Below, piece after piece: positions 1 to 9,075 of a stretch of 64,000 nucleotides of DNA. The notes under the pieces are model-generated. The model made no database searches, was not told the origin of the DNA, and saw only the letters and a list, made by a program, of their open reading frames with translations. The position numbers and the translations under genes were made by a program. The stretch comes from Eleginops maclovinus. Its lineage: Eukaryota > Chordata > Actinopteri > Perciformes > Eleginopidae. The DNA lies in NCBI RefSeq assembly GCF_036324505.1, contig NC_086363.1, positions 2,232,946 through 2,296,945 of the forward strand, in the 5' to 3' direction. Each line of letters begins with the position of its first letter. Within the stretch, counting starts at the first letter, position 1.

Positions 1-365
1 TAAAACATATCAGAGATATTATTCTGAAATGGACCAATCAGACAATGACTACTTTTACTGTCGCTACTTTAAGTACATTTAGAGGAGAGTACTTTCTACT
101 TTCACTGGAGGAACATTTAGAATACTTTCACTGTGACAGAGTATTCCTACACTCTGGTACTTCTACTTTACTCAAGTACAAGACCTGAGTACTTCTACTT
201 TACTCAAGTACAAGACCTGAGTACTTCTACTTTACTCAAGAACAAGACCTGAGTACTTCTACTTTACTCAAGTACAAGATCTGAGTACTTCTACTTTACT
301 CAAGTACAAGATCTGAGTACTTCTACTTTACTCAACTACAAGACCTGAGTACTTCTACTTTATCT
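1..365. repeat. Module plus 32-bp minisatellite, left edge of tandem array
   Basis: The first 150 bases match 1556-1740, 3138-3220, 11748-11900 and 13335-13400. They are followed by about six copies of a 32-33 bp unit (GAGTACTTCTAC...CAAGATCT). The same module-plus-minisatellite pair therefore occurs twice in each large duplicated unit and once more here, which suggests the array continues to the left of the window. At 365-390 it joins copy A abruptly at a CTCGTGATAACGACTTATT motif also present at 9592. No gene is seen. Confidence 0.8.
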
Positions 366-411
366 CGTGATAACGACTTATTATTTAGTTAAATTTGAAG
401 GTTATACTTAC

Positions 412-2796
412 AGCCACACTTATGTTGGAAGGAGGAGAGCTGAAAGAAATCAAATAAAATGATTATTATTCAGAAGAAATTCATCCATTCAGAGGTGAAA
501 CACTTGATTCCTAATCTCTTCTCGGGATACTTTGAATGTTTTTAGGCGGGGTTCATTGAGGTATTTATAGTTACATGCTACTGAAGATATTCCTTATAAC
601 GTACACTTAGAATTATGTCTCATTTCTTCCGTTAGGTTTCCCCTTTTGGGTCGCTCCTCCATCTACTGTAACTACTGCAATGACTATAGGTTTGCACCTC
701 ATACAACCCCACCTCTGAGCATCCAAACTAGCCCTTTAAAGTCTCATTATCAGTTCCCTTCACATGGATTGTGTGTGAAATGGATTACCGGTGCTGGGGA
801 AACTGCAATAAGCCCCTTGACTTCCATCCAGGAGATGTCATTGCGGGTGCAGTGCAGGAATTGGTTCTCATGGAACAAAGTGTCCACGGTGCTGATGACA
901 TCCGGGTGATCCACGATTCTCCTGCTCTCAGGGACAAAATAATCTTTGTCGTAGGTGTGATGCATCACTACCAGAATCGTTGGTTTCCCCCCTGTGAGCA
1001 CAGAGATGACACAACGGTTTTTTTTAAACATTTCCTTGCATACCTATGAATGACCAGTGGGAAATTGGCCAATCATCCTACCTGGGATTTTGTCCAGTGC
1101 CTCGCCGATGTCTGTTCCAACTCGAGACGCGATGGGACAGAAAAGCAGAATGTAGTCACATTGTTCCAGAGAAAACACCTGGGTTTGGCTCATACCTTTA
1201 TATCTTTCCACCCAGGGCAGATGAGCCCCGTTGGTACATCCTGACACTTGGAGATAGAACTTGTTCCCCGGCACTAAACACAAACATTCAAGTCATGCGT
1301 TAGTACTTCCATTATGCTACTTTGTACTTTTACTCCACTACAATTCAGAGGTAAATGCTGTACTTTTACTCCACTACATTTATTTAATACCTTTAGTTGC
1401 TAGGCAGATTAGGATTAATGATGGTAAATATAATCAGGCCTTAAATCAGACTGTAGTTCACCTGGAGTAAATCCAGCAGCTACCCTGCAGTATACAAAGC
1501 CATTCAAACTAGCTGCACCTTTACCAGCTCTGAGAACACTTTAATGATCAATCATTATAAAACATATCAGAGATATTATTCTGAAATGGACCAATCAGAC
1601 AATGACTACTTTTACTGTCGCTACTTTAAGTACATTTAGAGGAGAGTACTTTCTACTTTCACTGGAGGAACATTTAGAATACTTTTACTGTGACAGAGTA
1701 TTCCTACACTCTGGTACTTCTACTTTACTCAATTACAAGATCTGAGTACTTCTACTTTACTCAAGTACAAGGTCTGAGTACTTCTACTTTACTCAAGTAC
1801 AAGACCTGAGTACTTCTACTTTACTCAAGTACAAGATCTGAGTACTCCTTCCATCTCTGCCCTAAATACGAATGCATTTAAACCTGACATTTACACTTAT
1901 GGTGAGTGAAACATAATAATATTAAGACTCACTTCTAGCAGTGTCAACATCTTTTGTTAAGAGCTGTTATTGAGACACACCAGGCTTATAAAACAAAATG
2001 ATTTGAAAAGGTCTGTTTGTGTGGAAATACAGTATATTGCATTCCCTAATATTTCTTCCCACACCCTGCAACGCCCTCAGGTCCCTCTAGGGGTCCCCAT
2101 ATCTCCGGTTTGGAACCACAGACTTAAAGGAGCAGTGTGTAGATTTAGGGATATCTAGGGGTGACGTTGCAGATTACAACCAAGTGCTGCAAGGGTGTTT
2201 TTGATTCGTGTGGACCAACCCAGAAAAGAAACCCTTAAAAAAAGCCAATTGAGGGTTTCCATTGGAATTGGGAAATTGCAGGAAGGCACACACAACGTTA
2301 AGATGGTAATACATGCTGTCCAGCAAGATAAAAGCCTTTTCATAATCATGTGATTGTTTAAATATAATATTCAATTTCTGCCAATAAATCCGTCCTAGGT
2401 CCTACACATAGGTCATGGAAGTTAAAGTGACCACACTCTGGACTAAATAAAGCCTTACATTGAAAGCTGTGTGTAAGTATTAGCATCAAATGTGCTTTGA
2501 ATGTCGAAAGTGAAAGTATTCATTGTGCAGTAAAATGGCCCCTTATTATTTAACTCGTATTTAACATGCTAAATATCCTGCTCATGCTTTAATTTCATTA
2601 ATACATTGACATGTAAAATCATCACATTTAGAAATGCATGGTTTTTATTAGACAGGATGGACGACTTCCAATCTGTCAAGCGATTAAAGCTGTCAGATAA
2701 ATATTAAATGTGTATAAAGTTGCACAAATTATGAGTAAATGCACCTGTAGTTCATTTCTAAAAACAGTTCTCACCTGTTTTCTTTCCCTGGTCCAT
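412..2796 (-). CDS. Copy A of a predicted tail-anchored small protein gene (3' end missing)
   Basis: Coding exons on the minus strand are 2796-2775 (start ATG, short lysine-rich N terminus), 1273-1082, 991-789 and 439-412. Phases agree across all three introns and every junction has GT and AG. The protein follows copy B closely, with a few substitutions (for example Pro to His in FLHCTRND, and HKCG for HKYR in the 28-base exon). The last exon, which encodes the membrane anchor in copy B, would lie left of position 366. There the sequence changes to minisatellite, so this copy is either truncated or finishes outside the window. I do not know the family name. Motifs such as CDYILLFCP, GTDI, ILVVMHHT and TLFHENQ recall an uncharacterised multi-copy teleost family, from memory only. 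Confidence 0.55.
1304..1850. repeat. Teleost dispersed repeat with internal minisatellite (copy A)
   Basis: The sequence has the widespread fish pattern of TACTTTTACTCCACTACATT, CTTTAGTTGCTAGGCAGATTA and then GAGTACTTCTACTTTACTCAAGTACAAG units. It is probably the interior of a non-autonomous DNA transposon. It lies in the intron between the start exon and second coding exon of the minus-strand gene. Copy B keeps about 240 bp more of its left part (11258-11494). Confidence 0.6.
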
Positions 2797-2800
2797 GATT

Positions 2801-2982
2801 CTGAGGAATAGAAATAGACACCATTAGTCCACACATTTAAAACATGCGTCGTCACAACTCTGTCTCTTCGAAGCGGGTGTTATGTTGCCCATCAGAATCA
2901 ACGTTACCTTAGAGGTTTATAACCTGCAGAGTTACCCCGTATCATGGTAGGTAAGCAGCAGCCTTAAAATAAGAGTACTTAC
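2801..2982 (-). other. First intron of minus-strand gene, copy A
   Basis: On the minus strand a 5' exon ends at 2983 with TTCA|gtaagt. The start-codon exon begins at 2800 after attcctcag. The upstream exon has no ATG in frame with the coding region and is read as 5' UTR. Confidence 0.5.
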
Positions 2983-3036
2983 TGAACAGCCTGATAGCTT
3001 CTGTGCCGTTCTTCTGGCATGCTCCCGGCAGTGGAG

Positions 3037-3057
3037 CTCTTTCACTTTCACTTTCAG
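3037..3057 (-). promoter_or_regulatory. ISRE/IRF-like element at 5' end of minus-strand gene, copy A
   Basis: The minus strand reads CTGAAAGTGAAAGTGAAAGAG, three GAAA cores spaced as in interferon-stimulated response elements. It sits about 55-75 bases upstream of the first splice donor (2983), so it is either just upstream of the transcription start or within the 5' UTR. That ISREs bind IRF/ISGF3 is established; that this one responds to interferon is inference. Confidence 0.5.
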
Positions 3058-3221
3058 CAGCTACGACATCTCTAGCTGATATAAGAGATAATGAGACACC
3101 GTGTCTGCGTTCATCCAGCTCTGACAACACTCAATCATTATGAAACATATCAGAGATATTATTCTGAAATGGACCAATCAGACAATGACTACTTTCACTG
3201 TAACAGAGTATTCCTACACTC

Positions 3222-3684
3222 TGGTACTTCTACTTTCACTAAAGTACAACATCTGAGTACTTCTACTTTTACTCAAGAGCAAGGTATGAGTACTTCTACT
3301 TTACTCAAGTACAAGATCTGAGTACTTCTACTTTTACTCAAGTACAAGGTCTGAGTACTTCTACTTTACTCAAGTACAAGATCTGAGTACTTCTACTTTT
3401 ACTCAAGTACAACATCTGAATACTTCTACTTTACTCAAGTACAAGATCTGAGTACTTCTACTTTACTCAAGTACAACATCTGAATACTTCTACTTTACTC
3501 AAGTACAAGATCTGAGTACTTCTACTTTTAGTCAAGAACAAGATCTGAATACTTTTACTTTTACTCAAGAACAACATCTGAATACTTCTACTTTACTCAA
3601 GTACAAGATCTGAGTACTTCTACTTTTAGTCAAGTACAAGATCTGAGTACTTCTACTTTTACTCAAGAACAAGATCTGAGTACT
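3222..3684. repeat. 32-33 bp minisatellite, about 14 units (copy A)
   Basis: Units of the form GAGTACTTCTACTTTACTCAAGTACAAGATCT repeat with CAA/GAA and TTTACT/TTTTACT variants. The array stops at 3684 and fuses directly to the znf512 exon 1 sequence (CGCTGTGCAGCTTAGCC). In copy B about 780 bp separate the two. Confidence 0.85.
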
Positions 3685-3685
3685 C

Positions 3686-3788
3686 GCTGTGCAGCTTAGC
3701 CGTCCTGCGGGTGTCAGAGTCGGGGAAAGGCTTCAGAGGAGGCCGGCCTCAGACATGGAGGCTCTGCAGAGGAGAGAGCTGTAGGACG
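3686..3788 (+). pseudogene. znf512: znf512 exon 1 (5' UTR), copy A, upstream region lost
   Basis: The segment from CGCTGTGCAGC to GACG|gtaagat matches copy B exon 1 (14737-14839). It contains a nine-codon upstream ORF (ATG at 3754, ends TAG). The whole upstream segment seen in copy B is replaced by minisatellite, so this copy probably has no native promoter. Transcription start is unknown. Confidence 0.5.
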
Positions 3789-4227
3789 GTAAGATCTCCT
3801 CTCATTTGGGTGAAGAAAAACAATGAAGAGCAGGTTAAGATGTGTAGGAGAACACTATATGCTTCAGCTGTTTCATGCATCCTGAAAAATAACATTCATC
3901 TGATCTTTTCCTCAGCCCCAGGAATGGCTGTTTTTTTACAGGGTTGCTGGACCGAGAAAAAACACATCCTCGCTTTAACTGCATTATAACTGGTTGTTAG
4001 AGAGCCTGTTTTCAGTGTTTCCATTACAGCTGCAGGTCAGTGGCCCTCAGTGTGACATGCAAGCTGCGTTCATGTGTCCAGCATGATGGGAACACTGTAA
4101 ACATAACGAGGCTGCAGCAGCACTTACAGGAGCAGGAAACACATCATGTTACTACTTCAAAGACAGATTTTCTGCAGCCACAGTCAGATCTTCAGACCTT
4201 TATGATGCTACAGATAAACCTTTAGTT
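3789..4227 (+). other. znf512 intron 1 sequence, copy A
   Basis: Non-coding sequence nearly identical to 14840-15278. No splice-flanked reading frame is seen. It ends at the target site CTTTAGTT (4220-4227), where the hAT element inserted. Confidence 0.5.
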
Positions 4228-6900
4228 CAGGGGTGCCCAAATACTTCCCGATGGAGGGCCAAAATTTAACGTGAGGGGAAGGCCGAGGGCCAAAATGATA
4301 ATTTTGCAGTACAGTGTGCGGTCAATATATGAGTGCAGTACATTACGTGTGTAAGTTAAGCATACGTGTGCAAAATAAACACTATATCACAAAGTCATTT
4401 TGAAAAATGAATTGCACTGTTTATTGTGCTTCACATTTAGGTCAATAACATTTCATAACATCGATCTGGCTTCTTTAAATTAAAAAAATCACTGAAGCAC
4501 TATGAAATATTTGTGGACAGGTGTGGAACATTACCAGTCCTTGGGCCTACCATACTCCCAGGTGACACAATGGGGGCCTAGGGCAGGCCTACATATTCTG
4601 CCTGTAGTAGTCCAATCAGTGGGAAACATGAAGCCTGTTCTTGGTTTTTAAAAGCCTCTCAATATCAGGTTCAAGCTGACTAACTGACAAAGTGAGAATG
4701 TCATGTAGGTGAGAGTCAGATAAAGCATTCCTCAGTTTGGACTTGTTAAGATTCATAAGGCTGAAAGCCTGCTCACAGACATAAGTACTTCCAAAGAGGG
4801 ATAACATAACCTGGGCATGTTTGCGGATCTTGCCATATCTGTGTGCGGGAATAGACCTGTAAAAGTCTTGTAAGGAAAGCTCTCTGAACCTGCTATGGAG
4901 GTCTGAATCAGACTGAAGTTCCAAAAGTTCCATTTGAAGCTCCTCACTGACTGCATCCACATTCACAGAAAAAGGTTGAGCAAACAGCTCAAATGCTGTT
5001 GTATTTCCACGAAAATCTTCAAAGCGATGGTCGAACTCCACCTCAAGATTGTTGAGAATGTCGAGGTATTTTGGTGTGCCTTCCTCCATCAACCCAACTT
5101 CTCTGAGGCTGGGGAAATGTGCCAAATTTCCTGAAAATACAGACACAAAGACAAAAGCAGCAATGTAAGATGCAAGGTTGTTCATGAAATGAAATGAAAT
5201 ACCAATCATCAATCAAATGCTGGGCAGGGGATATATTTTATTTTGTTTATGGCTGCAGTAGACTATGAAAAGCAATACAACTACTGTTTTGGATTTAATG
5301 CCTGGTTTAGTGGTTTTAAAAAGAACATCTATTTTCCACCAACACAAAGTATACATGCATCACAAACAATATATCTATGATAGCATGGTTGTGACAACAA
5401 GCGTAATACATTGTTTTATGTTCAATCAAATATTAAAGTTAGATCTCACCTGTTGAAAGATGTCTGCTAAGCAGCTGGAGCTTTTGCTTGAAGGCTTTGA
5501 CATGGTCATACATCTGCGTGATCATCTGGTCTCTCCCTTGGAGCTGAAGATTGAGGATATTAAGCAGCTCTGTGATGTCCACAAGAAAAGCCAGGTCTGC
5601 AAGCCAGTGACTGGATGTTGTTCGTCTTCGTGGCTTGAAACTCTCTTATTTCCTCGCGCAGATCAAAGAAACGCCGCAAAACTTTCCCACGGCTCAACCA
5701 CCGCACCTCCTGATGGTACAATACATCACCATACTGGGCATCCATCTCATCAAGCAGAGCTTTGAATTGACGGTGTGAGAGGGCCTTTGAGCGAATATTG
5801 TTGACAATGGCGACGACATCCTGCATTACGTTTTTCAAGCCCATGTTTTTAGCGCACAGTTGCTCCTGATGCAAAATACAATGGTACTTTAAGATCGAGC
5901 CACCAAACTCGGAGACCTTGTCCGACACAAGTGCAGTTAGCCCTGCTCGCTTACCGACCATGGCGGGGGCTCCATCAGTCATGATGCCAGATAGGGTTTC
6001 CCACTTCAAACCGTTCTTGTCCAGAACTCGCTCCACTGCCATAAAAATATCCACACCTTTTGTTGTCCCTTTCAATGTTTCAAGGCCCGCTAGTTCTTGA
6101 CACACTTCAAAGTCCTCATTGACGCCTCGCAAAAACACCAGCAACTGTGCTGAGTCGGACATGTCGGTGCTTTCATCGCACGCAATGGAGAAGGCAGAAA
6201 AGTGACTTGCTCTTTGGGCTATCTGACCTCGAACGTCTTCGGCCATGTCCTCAACGCGGCGGGTGACAGTGTTCCGTGACAGGCTAATTTGAGAAAATAC
6301 ACGCATCTGATTTGGACACACATCTTGGGCAGCAATTGTCAAACACTCCTTGACGAAATCACCCGCTGCAAAAGCTCTCCCACTTCTCACGATTGCATTG
6401 CTAATGCGATAACTAGCCCGAGTGGCATTTTCTTGTGCAGTCGACGGCTGAAGTAGAGTTCGCTGCTGGGTGGTTAGCTTTGTTAGCAAGTCTGCTAACT
6501 TGACCTTGCGATGTTCTCCAGTGTACTTTGCGAACTCAGCCGCATGCTTAGTTAGATAGTGACGGCGAATGTTGTATTCCTTTGAAACAGCGACCCTCTG
6601 CTTACATACCAGACACACTGCATTGGAATCTACCTCGGTAAAATAGTCCTGTTCCCAAGTTTTTTGAAATTTTCGTTTGTCTGTGTGCCACAGCCTACTA
6701 CGCTCCATCCTTGAATCCTCTCACTCACTGGTCTTGGGCGTTATCGGATAGCTAGGAGCTGACTGGAGCCCATCCTATGGCAATATTTGGTAGTGCGCCA
6801 ATAAATAATTTTCAACGAGAGCTTCCGATCGTTTATGGTGGGACAGTGCGGGAAGGCACGGGCCAAATATAATCGGTCGGCCCCAATTTGGGCAGCCATG
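4228..6900 (-). mobile_element. hAT-superfamily DNA transposon, 2673 bp
   Basis: The element begins CAGGGGTGCCCAAAT and ends ATTTGGGCAGCCATG, imperfect terminal inverted repeats. It is flanked by an 8-bp direct duplication CTTTAGTT (4220-4227 and 6901-6908), as expected for hAT insertion. Copy B has a single uninterrupted CTTTAGTT at 15271-15278, an empty site in the same window. The interior carries one transposase gene on the minus strand. Confidence 0.95.
4616..6708 (-). pseudogene. hAT transposase, one intron, one frameshift
   Basis: The first exon runs 6708-5450 and begins MERSRLWHTDKRKFQ. An early CLVCKQR...RRHYLTKH pair looks like a BED/C2HC zinc finger, followed by the catalytic-core region (ACDESTDMSD, MTDGAPAM, HCILHQEQLCAK, VRWLSRGKVL). 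The reading frame shifts by one base near 5601-5612, so the frame as given ends early at 5560. Past the shift the other frame continues cleanly to CAG|gtgag at 5450. The second exon, 5130-4616 after tttcag, holds the C-terminal hAT dimerisation region (CEQAFSLMN). The layout resembles GTF2IRD2/ZBED5-type hAT-Charlie transposases. Terminal repeats and target duplication are intact, but the frameshift probably makes the protein non-functional unless it is a sequencing error. Confidence 0.88.
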
Positions 6901-7380
6901 CTTTAGTTGCTACCATATGTAAGGTTATATGCAATGGTGGCAAATGTTTAACTTAATTAAAAGAACTACAAGTAAAAGTAATGCAGTTTAGCAAAAGTAG
7001 ATGTAGCTATTATTTCAGATGTTGTATCACTGGAATATAATTAGTGATGTTTTAATGTGTTCGGCACTTTGATGCTGCAGCTGGTAAAAATGGAGATTAT
7101 TTAAAATATGTTATATTGCAAATTACCATCACAGTCTTACACATACTGACATATTAGCTTCATATTCTCAATGTACCAAAAGGACAAGTTCAAATGAATC
7201 CATGATATCGCATTTCATTCTGTGTTGTACTCGTTAAAACCTGCATAAACCCTGCTTTGTATCAAGTGATTCTATACTCTCATCTGGTTGGTATTTTAAG
7301 ACTATAACAACATGACTCTAGAATAGTTTATCCACTCTGCTCTGTTCCCTCTGCTCTGTTTTCAACGGTGCTTTCTGCAG

Positions 7381-7781
7381 GGTTTCCTAGCATGGACCCT
7401 GCTCCCATTGGAGGGGCTATGTCACCTCTGTATGTGCCGAGAAAGAGAAAAACAGTCCAGTCCCAACCTAGAAGCGGAGTGCCATGTCCAGGTACAGAAG
7501 AGTGTATGTTTTATTAAGATTGCATTTGTTTTCTGATCTGTTTAAAGTGTGATGTTCTCTCCAGCAGTTGTTCAGCGAATACCTGAGAGAACGTGTGACT
7601 TAAATTCAGCTGGATATCCCAAGGTGAGAATAAACCACAATACCTACAAAACATGCGTCCTGTACTTCACTTTCCACAAATGAAGAAGGAAATACTGTTA
7701 CCTTTATGCACAAATGTTTCAGAATGACGAGTCTGAAGCCCAGGACGCTCTAAAGATAGAGAGAACTTACGGTAGAAAAAG
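7381..7781 (+). pseudogene. znf512: Extra copy of znf512 exons 2-4 (copy A)
   Basis: Exon 2 is 7381-7491 with ATG at 7392 ([20 protein letters not shown]). Exon 3 is 7568-7623 and exon 4 is 7723-7781. Splice sites and phases match copy C. Splicing exon 4 into the next copy's exon 2 would give AG+G GTT TCC TAG, an immediate stop, so this copy cannot add to the open protein unless later copies are skipped. Differences from C are Thr for Ser after RKRK, and IE for MK in exon 4. Confidence 0.7.
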
Positions 7782-7970
7782 GTAGGAGACTCATCGACCT
7801 GTTGGTTTCAGAATTGCATCTCAGATACAGAACAATGTAACCTCCGTACGGATATGAAGTTATTACATTGGTTCGTCAACAATGAGACACATTCACAGAG
7901 ACTCTTTGATTAATACACTTTTATTGATATGTTGATATATAAATGAGCACAAAGAACATTTACTTAAAGC

Positions 7971-8352
7971 CAGTGTTGGGTGTAACGCGTTACAAAAGTA
8001 ACGGAGTAACAGTAATGTAATACGTTTTGCTGTAACGCAGTAATATAAGGCATTACTTCGGAAATTTGGGTAATATAATACCTGTTACAATTCTCAGTAA
8101 CGCAGCTACACCACATTTTAACCCGAAATGATGTGGTGTTTTGTTTTTAAGAAATCACAAACATCAGAGACATTCCGACACCAGAGAAATAATAATAATT
8201 GTGCCGGTAGAATAGTAACTCAGTAAGCCTGTTTACTATTGGTTATAACCATTTCAGAGACAGTAATAATGTAATGTAACTGAATACCTTAAGAAGACAG
8301 TCATATGTAATATGTACTGGATTACATTTAGGAAGAAACTTGCCCATCACTG
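7971..8352. mobile_element. MITE with CAGTG termini (copy A)
   Basis: Begins CAGTGTTGGGTGTAACGCG and ends TGCCCATCACTG, giving inverted termini CAGTGTTGGG/CAGTGATGGG. The interior has repeated GTAACG/TAATGTAAT motifs of a MITE type common in fish. Flanks CTTAAAGC and TTTGAAGC are a plausible decayed 8-bp target duplication. It is shared with copy B (16338-16713), so it predates the duplication. Confidence 0.75.
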
Positions 8353-8621
8353 TTTGAAGCACACTGGATTTACGTTCTCATTTTCCATGTTTGCACACAT
8401 TCACATTCACTTACATCAAAATCTCTTTTCTTTGCGGACAATTCGGACAGGGTGAACAATTACATCCACCGCAAACTATTTTAGGAATGGCATACCTCTA
8501 GACTTTAAAGACTTTTAACGAATGGAAGATTTGTTTTGTGAATTTAACGTTAATTTAAAGCAGATTTGTTATTTTCCCATCATGATCTCCTCTGATGCGC
8601 TTCAGATTAAGCGTCAGTGAT

Positions 8622-8949
8622 TGTCATGATCCTTGTTTTCTGTCTGTTTCCTGTTTTATTTTGAAAGGTTTTCCCTCTGTTGTGTCATGTGTAGTTTTAC
8701 TTCCTGTCTTTTGGTTTTCCTTCCTTCCTTGATTGTTTCATTGTTGTCACCTGTTGCCCTCATGTTTCTGCCTCCCCTCCCCAGCTGCTTTCTTTCATGT
8801 GTTCAAGTCAAGCATTTTTCATGTCTTGGATTTTTCCTAACTTTGTATTTTTGTAAAACAGCTTTTGGAATAAAGCTCGCCTTTTGTTTGTACCCATACC
8901 TGCCTCCCTTTGTTGCTGCACTTGGGTCCTATTTCCCCAAAGCCTGACA
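8622..8949 (+). mobile_element. Solo LTR, 328 bp (copy A)
   Basis: The element starts TGTCATGATCC and ends GCCTGACA (5'-TG...CA-3'). It is flanked by the 5-bp direct duplication GTGAT (8617-8621 and 8950-8954) and contains an AATAAA signal near 8869. No internal retroelement genes accompany it, so it is read as a solo LTR left by recombination. The apparent 104-codon frame inside is pyrimidine-rich LTR sequence, not a gene. The same insertion is in copy B. Confidence 0.82.
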
Positions 8950-9075
8950 GTGATCCAAAGCTTCAACTCAAAAACATGTATTTTAATAGCATCCTTCTTT
9001 TTCCGATGATTGAACATGCATGTTATGCCCTTCAAAATGCATTTAATGGAATATTATTTGCACGAGTTTCTCCTA

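Larger units (their letters stand above)
391..8990. repeat. Large tandem duplication, copy A
   Basis: This segment is nearly identical to copy B (10357-17344) apart from indels. Copy A lacks B 11258-11494 and B 13956-14733 and carries an extra hAT element at 4228-6900. Only scattered single-base differences are seen by eye, so the duplication is recent or the copies are two haplotypes placed in series. Each copy contains four internal coding or start exons of a small minus-strand gene, znf512 exons 1-4, a MITE and a solo LTR. Confidence 0.85.

Noticed and set aside
3222..3684. 32-bp direct repeats as a possible CRISPR array
   Set aside because: Units are contiguous with no spacers and sit in a fish-specific dispersed repeat.
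5460..5765. 101-codon plus-strand frame in the hAT element
   Set aside because: It is antisense to the transposase coding sequence.
8633..8947. 104-codon plus-strand frame
   Set aside because: It lies wholly inside a solo LTR with TG...CA ends and GTGAT duplications; pyrimidine-rich sequence makes chance open frames.
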